Assembly: GCF_041245805.1 (NCBI RefSeq)
Contig: NZ_CP162490.1
Coordinates: 4,193,001-4,257,000 of the forward strand
Length of the DNA stretch: 64,000 nt
Direction: 5' to 3'
From: Xanthomonas sp. DAR 34887
GTDB lineage: Bacteria > Pseudomonadota > Gammaproteobacteria > Xanthomonadales > Xanthomonadaceae
Shown here piece after piece: positions 26,681-38,373 of the stretch; the stretch's first letter is position 1, and every line of letters starts with the position of its first letter. A model generated the notes under the pieces. The model had not been told where the DNA came from. It made no database searches and saw only the letters and a program-made list of their open reading frames with translations. The translations under genes were made by a program, and so were the position numbers.

Positions 26681-27601
26681 TTACGGATGCGCCAACGCGT
26701 AGTCGATCGCGGCGCCAATCGCCGCCACCTGCGCGGCATTGCACTGCTCGGGCGTGGCCGTCGCGCTGTCCGGATAGACCTCGGTCGTCGTGGTGTAGCG
26801 CGCGTCGCTGATGCCTGCGCACAACCCCAGCTTCTTCACCGGGTAGTTGATGACGCCATGCGCCACCACCGGCGAGCCGATGATCTCGCCCTGGGCATCG
26901 GCCGGCGCGATATGGGTGACCTGCGCGACCGCGGCTACCACCGCCTGCTGGAACGCCGGCTGCGGATTGTCGCTGTTGCCGACCAGATAGAAACCGTCGG
27001 GAATGCCGCCGGGCACGTACGCGGCGCCGTCGCGCGCGGCCAGCGCCGGGCGGAATTCGGACTCGTCGCTGTCGGTGGTCTCGTGCAGGTCGATGTGCAT
27101 CGCGATCCGCCCACGCAGCGGCGCGACCAGCCGCAACAGCGCTGCCGATTCCCGGGCCGGACTGTCGTTACGGAACGACCGGTTCGGATCGATGGCGTCC
27201 GCGTTCCAGCGATGGATCCGTTCGTAGGCCCACGGACTCACGCACGGCGCCACCAGCAGGTTGGCGCGCCCTGCGTATGCGTCCGCGTGGCGTTCGGCGA
27301 ACTGCAGCGCGCCGTGCACGCCGCTGGTCTCGTAGCCATGCACGCCGCCGGTCACCAGCATGCACGGCAGCGTGTCGTCCCATCCGCGGCTGCGCAGCGC
27401 CAGCAGCGGATATCGCTCTTCGGCATACGTCAGCACGCCGTATTCGACGACATCCCAGGACCCGCGCAGGCGCTCGATCGTCGCCACGACATCGGCCTGG
27501 TAGCTGCGCTGCCGGCGCTGCCGCGCCAGCCAGGCCGCTTTTTCCGCTGGTCCCCATGGCGTGCCGGGCGTACCGATCGGATAGAAGGCGTCGAATGTCA
27601 T
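26681..27601 (-). CDS. M14-type zinc carboxypeptidase
   Basis: 306 residues without a clear signal peptide. The zinc ligands of the M14 fold are visible as His and Glu in TGGVHGYETSGVHG and a later His in HIDLHETTDSDE. RIHRWNADAIDPNRSFRND supplies the substrate-binding Asn-Arg typical of the family. YTTTTEVYPDS near the C-terminus would carry the catalytic Glu. The start at 27601 was preferred over a longer Arg-rich extension. Probably a cytoplasmic or non-classically exported peptidase or amidase. Confidence 0.82.
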   Translation of the reverse strand: MTFDAFYPIGTPGTPWGPAEKAAWLARQRRQRSYQADVVATIERLRGSWDVVEYGVLTYAEERYPLLALRSRGWDDTLPCMLVTGGVHGYETSGVHGALQFAERHADAYAGRANLLVAPCVSPWAYERIHRWNADAIDPNRSFRNDSPARESAALLRLVAPLRGRIAMHIDLHETTDSDESEFRPALAARDGAAYVPGGIPDGFYLVGNSDNPQPAFQQAVVAAVAQVTHIAPADAQGEIIGSPVVAHGVINYPVKKLGLCAGISDARYTTTTEVYPDSATATPEQCNAAQVAAIGAAIDYALAHP

Positions 27602-28094
27602 GGTGCAGTCCGCGTGTCCAGATGATGCGGTGACTTTAGCATCGGAAAAACCCGGTCGCCTTGCGCAGCGCACTGCGGATCGGCGCGCGAGGCAACGCAC
27701 GCGTGCGTTAACGGCCGTTTACGCTGCATCGACCGTGATCGCCGAGGAGCGCGCGTGCCGCCGGATGCACGCAACCGATCGCAGCTCCAAGCCTGCCGCG
27801 ATTTCAACCCGACCCATCGGACAACAGCACAAGGCACTCAATGGACAGCGCGCAACCCTGTCCGCCTGCCTATGGACGCGTGCGGCGTCCTCCATGGCGC
27901 GCCGCCTGCACCACAGAACCGGATACCGATCCCGCTTTCGACCGGCACTGCAATGAATACGTATGTAGCGCACCCATGTTGCGCCGCGATGCGCGCTTAG
28001 CATCGCTCACCGCTGCACTCCCCGTGCCGCTGCCGGGAATACAGCCCACACGCAGGCGTTTGGCCTGCGCACTTCCAGCAAGGAGACCCATGTG
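27602..28094. other. Divergent intergenic region, peptidase / amylase
   Basis: No gene supported. It contains two abutting perfect palindromes: AACGCACGCGTGCGTT (27694-27709) and AACGGCCGTT (27710-27719). Promoters for both divergent genes should lie here. Confidence 0.5.
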
Positions 28095-29522
28095 ATGCGC
28101 GACCTGTCCGCCGCTCCCATCGTCCCATCGCGCCCGCACCGCTGGCGCCTGTTCCTGGTCGGCCTGCTGCTGGCTCTGGTCACCGCCAGCGCCCAGGCCG
28201 ATGTCATCCTGCATGCGTTCAACTGGCCCTATGCCACCGTGGAAGCGCGCGCGGCGCAGATCGCCGCCGCGGGATATCGCAAGGTGATGGTGGCGCCCGC
28301 CTATCGCTCGCAAGGCAGTGCCTGGTGGGCGCGCTACCAGCCACAGGACATGCGCGTGATCGACAACCCGCTGGGCGACACCGAAGACTTCGCCAGCATG
28401 GTGCAGGCGCTGGCCGATGTCGGCGTGGAAACCTATGCCGACGTGGTCCTCAACCACATGGCCAACGAAGCGGCGACGCGTTCGGACCTGAACTATCCGG
28501 GCAGCGCGGTGCTCTCGCAGTACGCCGCCGATCCGTCGCGTTACGCATCGCTGCGGCTGTTCGGCGACCTGTCGGTGAATTTCCTCGGCGCCGGCGACTT
28601 CGGCCCGGCGCAATGCATCACCGACTACACCGACGCCTACCAGGTCCGCACCTACCGCATCTGCGGCGGCGGCAGCGATCCGGGCCTGCCCGACCTGGTC
28701 GGCAACGACTGGGTGGTGCAGCAGGAACGCAACTACCTGCTGGCGTTGAAGGCGCTGGGCGTCACCGGCTTCCGCATCGACGCGGCCAAGCACATGACCT
28801 TCGACCACCTCAACCGCGTCCTGGATTCGGGCATCCGTTCCGGCGTGCACGTGTTCGGCGAAGTCATCACCGGCGGCGGCGCCGGCAATGCCGACTACGA
28901 CCAGTTCCTCGCGCCCTACCTGCAGGCGACGCCGCATGCGGCCTACGATTTCCCGCTGTTCAACTCGATCCGCAACGCCTTCGCCTACGGCGGCAGCATG
29001 GACCTGCTGGTCGATCCGGGCGCCTATGGCCAGGCCCTGCCGGGCGAGCGCGCGGTGACCTTCGCGGTCACCCACGACATCCCGAACAATGCCGGCTTCC
29101 GCTACGCGATCCTCGACCCGGTCGACGAGACCCTGGCCTACGCCTATCTGCTCGGCCGCGACGGCGGCGTGCCGATGGTGTACTCGGACAACAACGAGAG
29201 CGGCGACAACCGCTGGGTGAACGCGTACCAGCGCGACGACCTCAAGCGCATGATCGGCTTCCACAATGCCGCGCAGGGCAGCGACATGCAGGTGCTGTCG
29301 CACGACGCCTGCCATCTGCTGTTCCGCCGCGGCGACCTGGGCATCGTCGGCATCAACAAGTGCGGCACCGCGGTCAGCGCCACGGTGGCGATGAGCGGCA
29401 GCGTGCTGCGCTGGAACGTGGACTATAGCGACGCGCTCGGCTCGGGCAGCGTGGTGCGCATTTCCAGCAGCAGCTACACCTTCAGCCTGCCGCCGCGGCA
29501 GGCGAGGATGTGGAAGCGCTGA
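28095..29522 (+). CDS. Secreted alpha-amylase (GH13)
   Basis: 475 residues, with a signal peptide ending ASAQA-DVI (~residue 36). Catalytic domain: region I DVVLNHM, nucleophile Asp229 in GFRIDAAKH, acid/base Glu256 in HVFGEVITGG, Asp328 in FAVTHDIPNN. The C-terminal all-beta domain ends in QARMWKR. It hydrolyses internal alpha-1,4 bonds of starch outside the cell. AAGGAG at 28080-28085 precedes the ATG; a GTG three bases earlier is an alternative start. Confidence 0.93.
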   Translation: MRDLSAAPIVPSRPHRWRLFLVGLLLALVTASAQADVILHAFNWPYATVEARAAQIAAAGYRKVMVAPAYRSQGSAWWARYQPQDMRVIDNPLGDTEDFASMVQALADVGVETYADVVLNHMANEAATRSDLNYPGSAVLSQYAADPSRYASLRLFGDLSVNFLGAGDFGPAQCITDYTDAYQVRTYRICGGGSDPGLPDLVGNDWVVQQERNYLLALKALGVTGFRIDAAKHMTFDHLNRVLDSGIRSGVHVFGEVITGGGAGNADYDQFLAPYLQATPHAAYDFPLFNSIRNAFAYGGSMDLLVDPGAYGQALPGERAVTFAVTHDIPNNAGFRYAILDPVDETLAYAYLLGRDGGVPMVYSDNNESGDNRWVNAYQRDDLKRMIGFHNAAQGSDMQVLSHDACHLLFRRGDLGIVGINKCGTAVSATVAMSGSVLRWNVDYSDALGSGSVVRISSSSYTFSLPPRQARMWKR

Positions 29523-29536
29523 TCCTGGCGCGCCTT

Positions 29537-29572
29537 GCAGCCGTGCGGCGGCAACCGCTGCCGCACGGCTGC
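29537..29572 (+). terminator. Strong hairpin after the amylase gene
   Basis: Perfect 13-base arms, GCAGCCGTGCGGC (29537-29549) and GCCGCACGGCTGC (29560-29572), with a 10-base loop, 15 bases after the stop. There is no T-run, so termination is likely but may need assistance. The rest of the gap to 29862 shows no gene. Confidence 0.6.
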
Positions 29573-29862
29573 GATACAACCGGTGCTGCCGGTGAAGATC
29601 CCGGTTGGCGATTGCCGGTCGGCCTTCGCGACCAGTGGCGGTTCGCTTGCAGGCCTTGCACATCGAGCGCAGCCGCTCGCCTTCCGCGCTTGCCGCGGCC
29701 CGGTGGGCGGTGCGATTACGCGGATGCACGGCATTCCGACCCTCTCCGATGAGACAAGCGCGGGCTCGCGTGCCGGCCAGCGCACACCCGGGACCGCCAT
29801 TTGATCGCACATCCATCCGGATGAAGAGATATACTCCGGCCATCACCTGACGCGCCGCGCCC

Positions 29863-30687
29863 ATGACCGCCATCAGTTTCGAGTTCTACCCGCCCAAGTC
29901 CGACGAACAGCGTGCGCAGCTGGACCGCACCGCCGCGCGCCTGAAAAGCTACGCGCCGGAGTACGTGTCGTGCACCTTCGGCGCCGGCGGCTCGACGCTG
30001 AGCTACACCTCCGAGACGGTTCGCCATCTGAAGCAGCACCACGGCTTCGAAGCGGCGCCGCATCTGTCCTGCGTCGGCGGCAGCCGCGAAGAGATCCGCG
30101 AACTGCTCAAGCTGTATCGCGCGATCGGCTGCCGGCGCCTGGTCGCGCTGCGCGGCGATCTGCCCTCGGGCATGGGCCACCCCGGCGATCTGCGCTACGC
30201 CGCGGACCTGATCGCCTTCATCCGCGCCGAGCACGGCGACGCCTTCCATCTGGAGGTTGGCGCGTATCCGGAGACGCATCCGCAGGCCAGCGACGCGCTG
30301 AGCGACCTGCGCCACTTCAAGGCCAAGGTCGACGCCGGTGCCGATGGCGCGATCACCCAGTACTTCTACAACGCCGACGCGTATTTCCATTTCGTCGAGG
30401 AAGTGCGCAAGCTCGGCGTGCAGATCCCGATCGTGCCGGGGATCATGCCGATCTCCAATTTCAGCCAGCTGCGGCGGTTCTCCGAGCAGTGCGGCGCGGA
30501 GATCCCGCGCTGGATCGGCAAGCGCATGCAGGCGCTGGGCGACGATGCCGACGCCATCCGCGAGTTCGGCGCCGACCTGGTCGCGGCGCTGTGCCAACGC
30601 CTGCTCGCCGGCGGCGCGCCATCGCTGCACTTCTACACGCTCAACCTGGCCAAGCCCACTGTCAGCGTGCTGTCGCGCCTGGCGTGA
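29863..30687 (+). CDS. metF: 5,10-methylenetetrahydrofolate reductase
   Basis: 274 residues, a single TIM-barrel flavoprotein that reduces methylene-THF to methyl-THF for methionine synthesis. Motifs: ISFEFYPPKS with the catalytic Glu, CTFGAGGSTL, HLSCVGGSREE, ALRGDLPSGMGHPGD, and QYFYNADAYFHFV. Full length. It serves the same methyl cycle as ahcY but is 19 kb away and has no recognisable riboswitch before it. Confidence 0.96.
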   Translation: MTAISFEFYPPKSDEQRAQLDRTAARLKSYAPEYVSCTFGAGGSTLSYTSETVRHLKQHHGFEAAPHLSCVGGSREEIRELLKLYRAIGCRRLVALRGDLPSGMGHPGDLRYAADLIAFIRAEHGDAFHLEVGAYPETHPQASDALSDLRHFKAKVDAGADGAITQYFYNADAYFHFVEEVRKLGVQIPIVPGIMPISNFSQLRRFSEQCGAEIPRWIGKRMQALGDDADAIREFGADLVAALCQRLLAGGAPSLHFYTLNLAKPTVSVLSRLA

Positions 30688-30763
30688 GCGCCATAGCCCT
30701 CGTTGCGGACGCGATGGGATGGCAAAGGTGGGGAGGCAAGGACAAACGCCGGATAGCGCAATG

Positions 30764-30953
30764 CGTCGGGACTGAAGTCCCTCCCACAAAGACCTGCACA
30801 TCGCCCGCCTCCTGTAGGAGCGGCTTCAGCCGCGACAGACGGGGCGGGAAACCTGGCTGGCATCGGGAGCCGACCGGTCGGGGCTGAAGCCCCTCCTACA
30901 AGGATCTTGGCGATCGCCCTTCCGTATCTTGTAGAGCGGCTTCAACCGCGACG
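30764..30953. repeat. Cluster of four REP/SMAG-like hairpins
   Basis: Four copies: 30764-30789 (stem GGGAC-TGAA-GTCCC), 30813-30837 (plus orientation, GCGGC/GCCGC stem), 30877-30901 (GGGGC-TGAA-GCCCC), and 30929-30953 (plus orientation, one wobble pair). They alternate in orientation as in BIME-type clusters. They fill most of the 429-base gap between metF and the next gene; nothing else is seen there. Confidence 0.8.
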
Positions 30954-31116
30954 AACGAAGCAATCATGCACACCGTGCTGGCGAAGGCTCAGGACCGATG
31001 CCCTCTCCCGCAGCAACCGCACTCACACGCCGCGCTCACGCTGCGGCCTGCATCTGCATCTGCACCTTCACCTAACGTAGCTTCCCACGCACCAGGCCTG
31101 CGGCTAGGCTGGCGCG

Positions 31117-31758
31117 ATGCGCGTGCCCCCGTCGATTTTTCTGTTGCTCTGCCTGTGCGCCGCGCCCGCCGCCGCACAGAAAGTGAATCGCTGCACCGGT
31201 GCCGACGGCGCCACGGTGTTCAGCGATCGCCGTTGCGAAGACCTGGGCGCGATCGACCGTTTGCCGCCGCGTACCGCGCCCAGCGCGGGCAGCGAAGGCG
31301 GCAGCGGCCTGTACCGGCCGCAGTGCGTGCGCCGGCTCAGCGAACTGGCGCAGCAGATCCGCACCGCGGTGGACGCCCGCGACGTCAATCGCCTGTCCAC
31401 GCTGTATTGGTGGAACGGCGTCTCGGACGAGGCGGCGCGGCGCATCCTCGACCGTCTCGATGCCATCGCCCAGCGGCCGCTGGTCGCGATCGTGCCGGTA
31501 CTGCCGGAACCGGCGGCTTACCCGCCAGCCGCGCCCTCCGCGGCCGATGCCCTGGCCACTGCGCAACAGCGCACCTCCAACACCACGCCGGCGACAGTGC
31601 CGGCATCGACCGGTACCGCACCGGACGACAGCGCCACGCCGCCGCGCGCACGCGCCACCGGCCTGCGCCTGGAGCAGACCCTGAGCGGCAGCGCGACGCC
31701 GACCTCGACCATGCTGGGCCTGCGCCGGCAGTACAACTGCTTCTGGATCAGTTTCTAG
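31117..31758 (+). CDS. Exported protein with N-terminal DUF4124-like domain
   Basis: 213 residues, signal peptide ending APAAAQ (~residue 20). Residues 21-50, VNRCTGADGATVFSDRRCEDLG, resemble the DUF4124 domain (two Cys around a short beta-hairpin). This is followed by an alpha-helical region (CVRRLSELAQQIRTAVDARD) and a long Pro/Ala/Thr-rich low-complexity segment (residues ~140-190). The short C-terminus is LGLRRQYNCFWISF. Function unknown; probably periplasmic. Confidence 0.8.
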   Translation: MRVPPSIFLLLCLCAAPAAAQKVNRCTGADGATVFSDRRCEDLGAIDRLPPRTAPSAGSEGGSGLYRPQCVRRLSELAQQIRTAVDARDVNRLSTLYWWNGVSDEAARRILDRLDAIAQRPLVAIVPVLPEPAAYPPAAPSAADALATAQQRTSNTTPATVPASTGTAPDDSATPPRARATGLRLEQTLSGSATPTSTMLGLRRQYNCFWISF

Positions 31759-32360
31759 CGCCTTTCCGACTCGGCGTTTTGCAGCCGCCATGCGTCGTGT
31801 GGATGCCCTCGGTCGCGCCAAGCCTCCTAGTTAACGCCCGGTCGCGACTGAAGAGCACCTCTAATAGCCCCCCAAAAGCATGTCGATGCACTTGCGAGAC
31901 GCCGACACGCCCAGCTCGCAGGTTTCGGCATCGATACGTTCGAGATGCGACGGGCAAAGACGCATTGGCGGTAGACTCGGTGGCGTTGCGGCCGCGTTTT
32001 TCATGGACGCCTTGGCATCACGGCCACTTCGTCCTCCTGTCGCGGCTGAAGCCGCTCCTACAAGAGCAAGGCGCGCATGTGTAGGAGCGGCTTCAGCCGC
32101 GACAGAAAAAAAGGAACACGCCATCGCCACGTGCAGCGTGCAGCTTCAGGAATGGAGCTATTGGAGGTGCCCTGAAGTCGCTCCCACAACGGCAACGTCT
32201 CGATCGGAAGATGTTCTGCGCTGCTGCGGGCGCCCGCCTATCGCATGCATGAACTCATACATGCATGAAGCATGGCCGCGATCGACGAACGCTGCATCGC
32301 GAATGGCCCGCATCGCACAGAAGGCGGAAATCGACGGCGTCGTGCGACACCGCAGCCCGC
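31759..32360. other. Intergenic region with REP pair
   Basis: Contains the intact REP pair at 32038-32104 and a degenerate copy near 32168-32187. No gene supported. Confidence 0.5.
32038..32104. repeat. Intact inverted REP pair
   Basis: Two oppositely oriented copies (32038-32062 and 32080-32104) with GCGGC-TGAA-GCCGC stems, separated by CAAGAGCAAGGCGCGCATG-type spacer. It is the undisturbed equivalent of the pair interrupted by IS110 at 155-1453. Confidence 0.85.
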
Positions 32361-33323
32361 TCAGGCAGCGTCCACGTCCAACGGCCACAGCCCACGGATC
32401 GCGGCGATCCCCTGGCCGCCATGGCGGCGCGCTTCGGCCACCTGCGCCGGCAGCAGGCCGCCGATGGGGTACATCGGCAGCGCCACTTCCTCGCGCAGGC
32501 GCTCGAACGCCTCCCACCCCAGCGGCGCGGCACCGGGATGGCTGGCGGTGGCGGCCAGCGGGCCGACCACCGCGAAATCGCAGCCCAGCCGCTGCGCCGC
32601 CTGCAGCTCTTCCACGCGATGGCAGGACGCGGCAACGCACTGCCCCGCCGGCAGCGGACGCGCGTCGAACTGCGCCAACTGCTCCGCGCCGAGGTGCACG
32701 CCGACACCCAATTCCTGCGCCAGGGCCAGATCGCGGTTGAGCAGCACCTGCGCGCCGCGCGCGACGCACAACGCCGCCGCGGCCCGCGCCAACGGTTGCC
32801 AGTGCGCGGCCGGCAGGCTGCGCGCGCGCAACTGCACGCGCTGCACGCCGCCTTGCAGCGCGCGCTCCAGCGAGGCCAGCCAGCGCTCGGGATCGATCGG
32901 CTCCGGCGTCACCAGATAGCGATCGGGCTGACGCAGCATCGCCACCACCGGCTGGTCGGCTGGCGGCATCGCATAGCGGCCCAGCTTGTCCGGCGCCACC
33001 CAGGTCAGCGCCTGGCCCTCGCGGCCGCGCGCAGTGCCCTTCCACGACAGCACCTGACGCATCTCCAGGCGCAGCCGCTTGTCCGGGTAGCGCTGCGGCA
33101 CTTCCATCAGCTGCGCGCCGACCGTGGCCTCGATGCCCAGTTCTTCCTGCAGCTCGCGCACCAGGGCCTGCTCGGAGGTCTCGCCCGGCTCGCGCTTGCC
33201 GCCGGGGAACTCCCACAGGCCGGCGAGATCGCGCCCCTCGGTGCGCCGGGCCAACAAAATACGGCCGCGGGCATCGGTGATGACCCCGGCGACGACGTGA
33301 ATGGATCTGAGCGGTTCGGACAT
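32361..33323 (-). CDS. Nudix hydrolase fused to a ThiE/TenI-like domain
   Basis: 320 residues. Residues 6-135 are a MutT-type Nudix domain with GGKREPGETSEQALVRELQEEL, which hydrolyses oxidised dGTP to keep it out of DNA. After a linker, residues ~150-320 resemble thiamine-phosphate synthase/TenI: RVQLRARSLPA, VLLNRDLALAQELGVGVHL, FAVVGPLAATASHP and YPIGGLLPAQVAEARRHG. The fusion is known in gammaproteobacteria; the role of the second domain is unclear. The start at 33323 excludes an Arg-rich extension. Confidence 0.88.
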   Translation of the reverse strand: MSEPLRSIHVVAGVITDARGRILLARRTEGRDLAGLWEFPGGKREPGETSEQALVRELQEELGIEATVGAQLMEVPQRYPDKRLRLEMRQVLSWKGTARGREGQALTWVAPDKLGRYAMPPADQPVVAMLRQPDRYLVTPEPIDPERWLASLERALQGGVQRVQLRARSLPAAHWQPLARAAAALCVARGAQVLLNRDLALAQELGVGVHLGAEQLAQFDARPLPAGQCVAASCHRVEELQAAQRLGCDFAVVGPLAATASHPGAAPLGWEAFERLREEVALPMYPIGGLLPAQVAEARRHGGQGIAAIRGLWPLDVDAA

Positions 33324-33548
33324 GGCGCAAGCTTGCCGTCTTCGGCGGTGCCAACGCAATGAATCCGGTTCACATCGTCGGCGATCCGCGCTGCGCGGTA
33401 GCGATCCACACGCAGTCGGCCACCGGCGAAGCAGCCATCCGGGCGGCCCAGGACAATGACGAAACCGACCGCATGCGGCCATGCAAACGGACAACCCACA
33501 GCCGGTCGTGTCGGTGGCGCCGGCACCGCCCGGACGCCGCTTCCTCGC

Positions 33549-33932
33549 TTACCCAGGCAAGTCGTGCCCGATCCGCCACAGCACCCCGCCCGGATCGTGC
33601 AGAGTGAAGTCGCGCATGCCCCAGGGGCGGTCCTCCGGCTCACCGAGGCGTGCGCCAAAGCGGCCGGCCAGATCCGCGGCATCCAGCCGCCGCCACCAGG
33701 CATCGGCGTCCTCCACCCACAGATGCAGCATCAGGTTATGCGCCAGCGCCTGCTCGTAGGCATCCTGCAGCAGGAACGCACAGCGCTCGCCATGGCGAAA
33801 ACAGACGAGCCCCTCGCCAAGCGGCTCCGGCACGAAGCCCACCTCGCGATAGAAAGCCACGGACAGCACAAAGTCGCGCGCCGGCACGAACACCTTCAAT
33901 TCGAGACTGGCGGAAGGCTCCACGGCATGCAT
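33549..33932 (-). CDS. VOC (glyoxalase/bleomycin-resistance fold) protein
   Basis: 127 residues with the paired beta-alpha-beta-beta-beta layout: LELKVFVPARDFVLSVAFYREVGF, then LMLHLWVEDADAWW, ending MRDFTLHDPGGVLWRIGHD. Small stand-alone proteins of this fold include lyases, dioxygenases and drug-binding proteins; nothing here fixes the activity. Confidence 0.8.
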   Translation of the reverse strand: MHAVEPSASLELKVFVPARDFVLSVAFYREVGFVPEPLGEGLVCFRHGERCAFLLQDAYEQALAHNLMLHLWVEDADAWWRRLDAADLAGRFGARLGEPEDRPWGMRDFTLHDPGGVLWRIGHDLPG

Positions 33933-34100
33933 CCAACGGCAATGGCGACACCGGGCACCCTACTCGCGGGACGCGCGACACGCCACCGGGATGCTCCACC
34001 CGCGCTATCCCACATACACGAACGCCCCGCGCAAGGCGCGCGGGGAGGCCTTAGATACGAGGGTTCGACCAATCACCGCATCCCGCCTGGAGCAAAGCCT

Positions 34101-34425
34101 AGCCCCTCTCCCATCGGGAGAGGGGTTGGGGTGAGGGTACGGCGCGAAAGCGACTCGCGGCGTTTGGTGCACAAGGCTGCACCCGTACCCTCATCCGCCC
34201 CTGCGGGGCACCTTCCCCCGAAAAGGGGCGCCATGGTCCCAAGAGGAGAAGGGAACAGCCGTTAGCCCCTCTCCCATCGGGAGAGGGGTTGGGGTGAGGG
34301 TACGGCGCGAAGCGACTCGCGGAGGTTGGATGCACAAGGCTGCGCCCGTACCCTCATCCGCCCCTGCAGGGCACCTTCTCCCGAAAGGGGGCCATGGTCC
34401 CGAGGGGAGAAGGAACACCCTTTAC
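34101..34425. repeat. Tandem duplication of a ~163-base intergenic unit
   Basis: Copy 1 starts at 34101 and copy 2 at 34264. Each begins with the hairpin CCCCTCTCCC / GGGAGAGGGG, then TTGGGGTGAGGGTACGGCGCG, a variable middle and GGAGAAGGGAAC-like ends. The same hairpin occurs alone at 12350-12386. Differences between copies are mostly single bases and short indels. Confidence 0.8.
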
Positions 34426-34478
34426 GCGAGGATTTGGATGTTGGTGAGCTGGGGCCCGCGTTTGCGAAGCCAAACGTG

Positions 34479-34506
34479 GCGCTGTTGCGCGATTGCGCAA
34501 CAGCGC
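34479..34506 (-). terminator. Hairpin downstream of secA
   Basis: Perfect 12-base arms, GCGCTGTTGCGC (34479-34490) and GCGCAACAGCGC (34495-34506), 4-base loop, 8 bases past the secA stop. It is followed on the minus strand by CACGTTTGG, a poor T-run. Confidence 0.55.
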
Positions 34507-34514
34507 GCTTGCTC

Positions 34515-37253
<2,739 letters not shown>

Positions 37254-37415
37254 TGAAGGAACCGGTTGGAAAGGAACGCCCGTACGGCCCAATCCCCCAG
37301 GGAATCGGCGGGCCGCAAACGAAACAGGGCGCGAGGCGCCCTGTCGTGGCAAAGCGTATTGTAGCTTGGGGCGGGCGCCGGCGATTCAAGCGCCGGCACG
37401 CCACCCCAGGCCGAC

Positions 37416-38363
37416 TCAGCCGCGGCCGCGGCGGCCCACCGGGGTGGCGCCATCGCCGAGGAACTTGGCCGGGTTCATCACCACGCCGTCCTTCCAGACC
37501 TCGAAATGCACGTGCGCGCCGGTGGAACGGCCGGTGGAGCCGGCCTTGGCCACTTCCTGGCCGACCCGCACCAGGTCGCCGACCTTCACCGACAGCCGCG
37601 AATTGTGCGCGTAGCGGGTGACATAGCCGTTGCCGTGATCGACCTCGACCACGTTGCCGTAGCCGCCGCGCACGCCCGAGTAGCTGACCACGCCGTCGGC
37701 CACGGCCAGCACCGGGTCGCCGACATTGGCGTGGAAGTCGATGCCCTTGTGGTTGCCGGCGCCGCCACCGAACGGATCGGCGCGACCGCCGAACCCGGAG
37801 GTGATGTAGCTGTTGCGGATCGGCATCCGCGACGGCACCGCGTTCTGGTCGAGCTGGTGGTCGAACAGCAGCGATTCGAGCACCGACAGCTGCTGGCCGG
37901 AAGTGGCGAACTGCTGCTGCAGCCCGTCCAGTTCCTTGCTCAGCTGCGGCGCCGGCATGTCCTGGCTGACCTCGTCGTCGCCGCCACCGACGCCGACCGG
38001 CTGGTCGAAGTCGAATTCGCCGTCCTGCAGCTTGCCCATGCGGGTCAAGCGTTCGCCCAGCGCGTTCAGGCGGGTGGCCTGCGCCTGCAGTTCGCCCAGC
38101 CGCGCGGCCAGCGCGTTGACCTGGGTCTGCGCGTCGCGGCGCACCTGCGCCAGTTCCGCGTCCTGCCGCTCCACCTTGGCCCGCAACTGCGCCGAACCGA
38201 CGAAGCCGGTCGCGGCGCTGACGCCAATGCCGAGTACCATGCCCACCGCCAATACCGACCCGAGTACGGCGAGGGGACGCCGGTCTGCGAACTCGCGCAG
38301 CCGCCACGGCAGGTCTTTTATCCCCTTTTCACGCGAATTGATTACGATCTTCTTAAACGCCAT
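37416..38363 (-). CDS. M23 family metallopeptidase (LytM domain), membrane-anchored
   Basis: 315 residues. Cytoplasmic N-terminus, one transmembrane segment (~residues 33-54), a coiled-coil region (~60-170), then the LytM/M23 domain. The metal ligands are His and Asp in GNHKGIDFHANVGD and HxH in GAHVHFEV. Such proteins cleave or regulate cleavage of cross-links in peptidoglycan. The start could also be ATG 38375, four codons earlier, which would overlap the divergent dciA start. Confidence 0.88.
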   Translation of the reverse strand: MAFKKIVINSREKGIKDLPWRLREFADRRPLAVLGSVLAVGMVLGIGVSAATGFVGSAQLRAKVERQDAELAQVRRDAQTQVNALAARLGELQAQATRLNALGERLTRMGKLQDGEFDFDQPVGVGGGDDEVSQDMPAPQLSKELDGLQQQFATSGQQLSVLESLLFDHQLDQNAVPSRMPIRNSYITSGFGGRADPFGGGAGNHKGIDFHANVGDPVLAVADGVVSYSGVRGGYGNVVEVDHGNGYVTRYAHNSRLSVKVGDLVRVGQEVAKAGSTGRSTGAHVHFEVWKDGVVMNPAKFLGDGATPVGRRGRG

Positions 38364-38373
38364 ATGAGTTTTC

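Larger units (their letters stand above)
33933..34514. other. Intergenic region with tandem duplication
   Basis: Holds the two ~163-base repeat units and the secA terminator hairpin. No gene supported. Confidence 0.6.

Noticed and set aside
27719..28003. Short frames in the peptidase-amylase spacer
   Set aside because: No RBS, motif or plausible composition.
29823..29862. Possible riboswitch or Met regulator site before metF
   Set aside because: No aptamer helices or known operator could be traced in the short AT-richer patch.
31116..31821. Minus-strand frame opposite the DUF4124-like gene
   Set aside because: The plus-strand frame has a signal peptide and paired cysteines; the opposite frame does not.
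33933..34425. Tandem units considered as a small gene family
   Set aside because: The repeated units contain terminator-type hairpins and no conserved frame.
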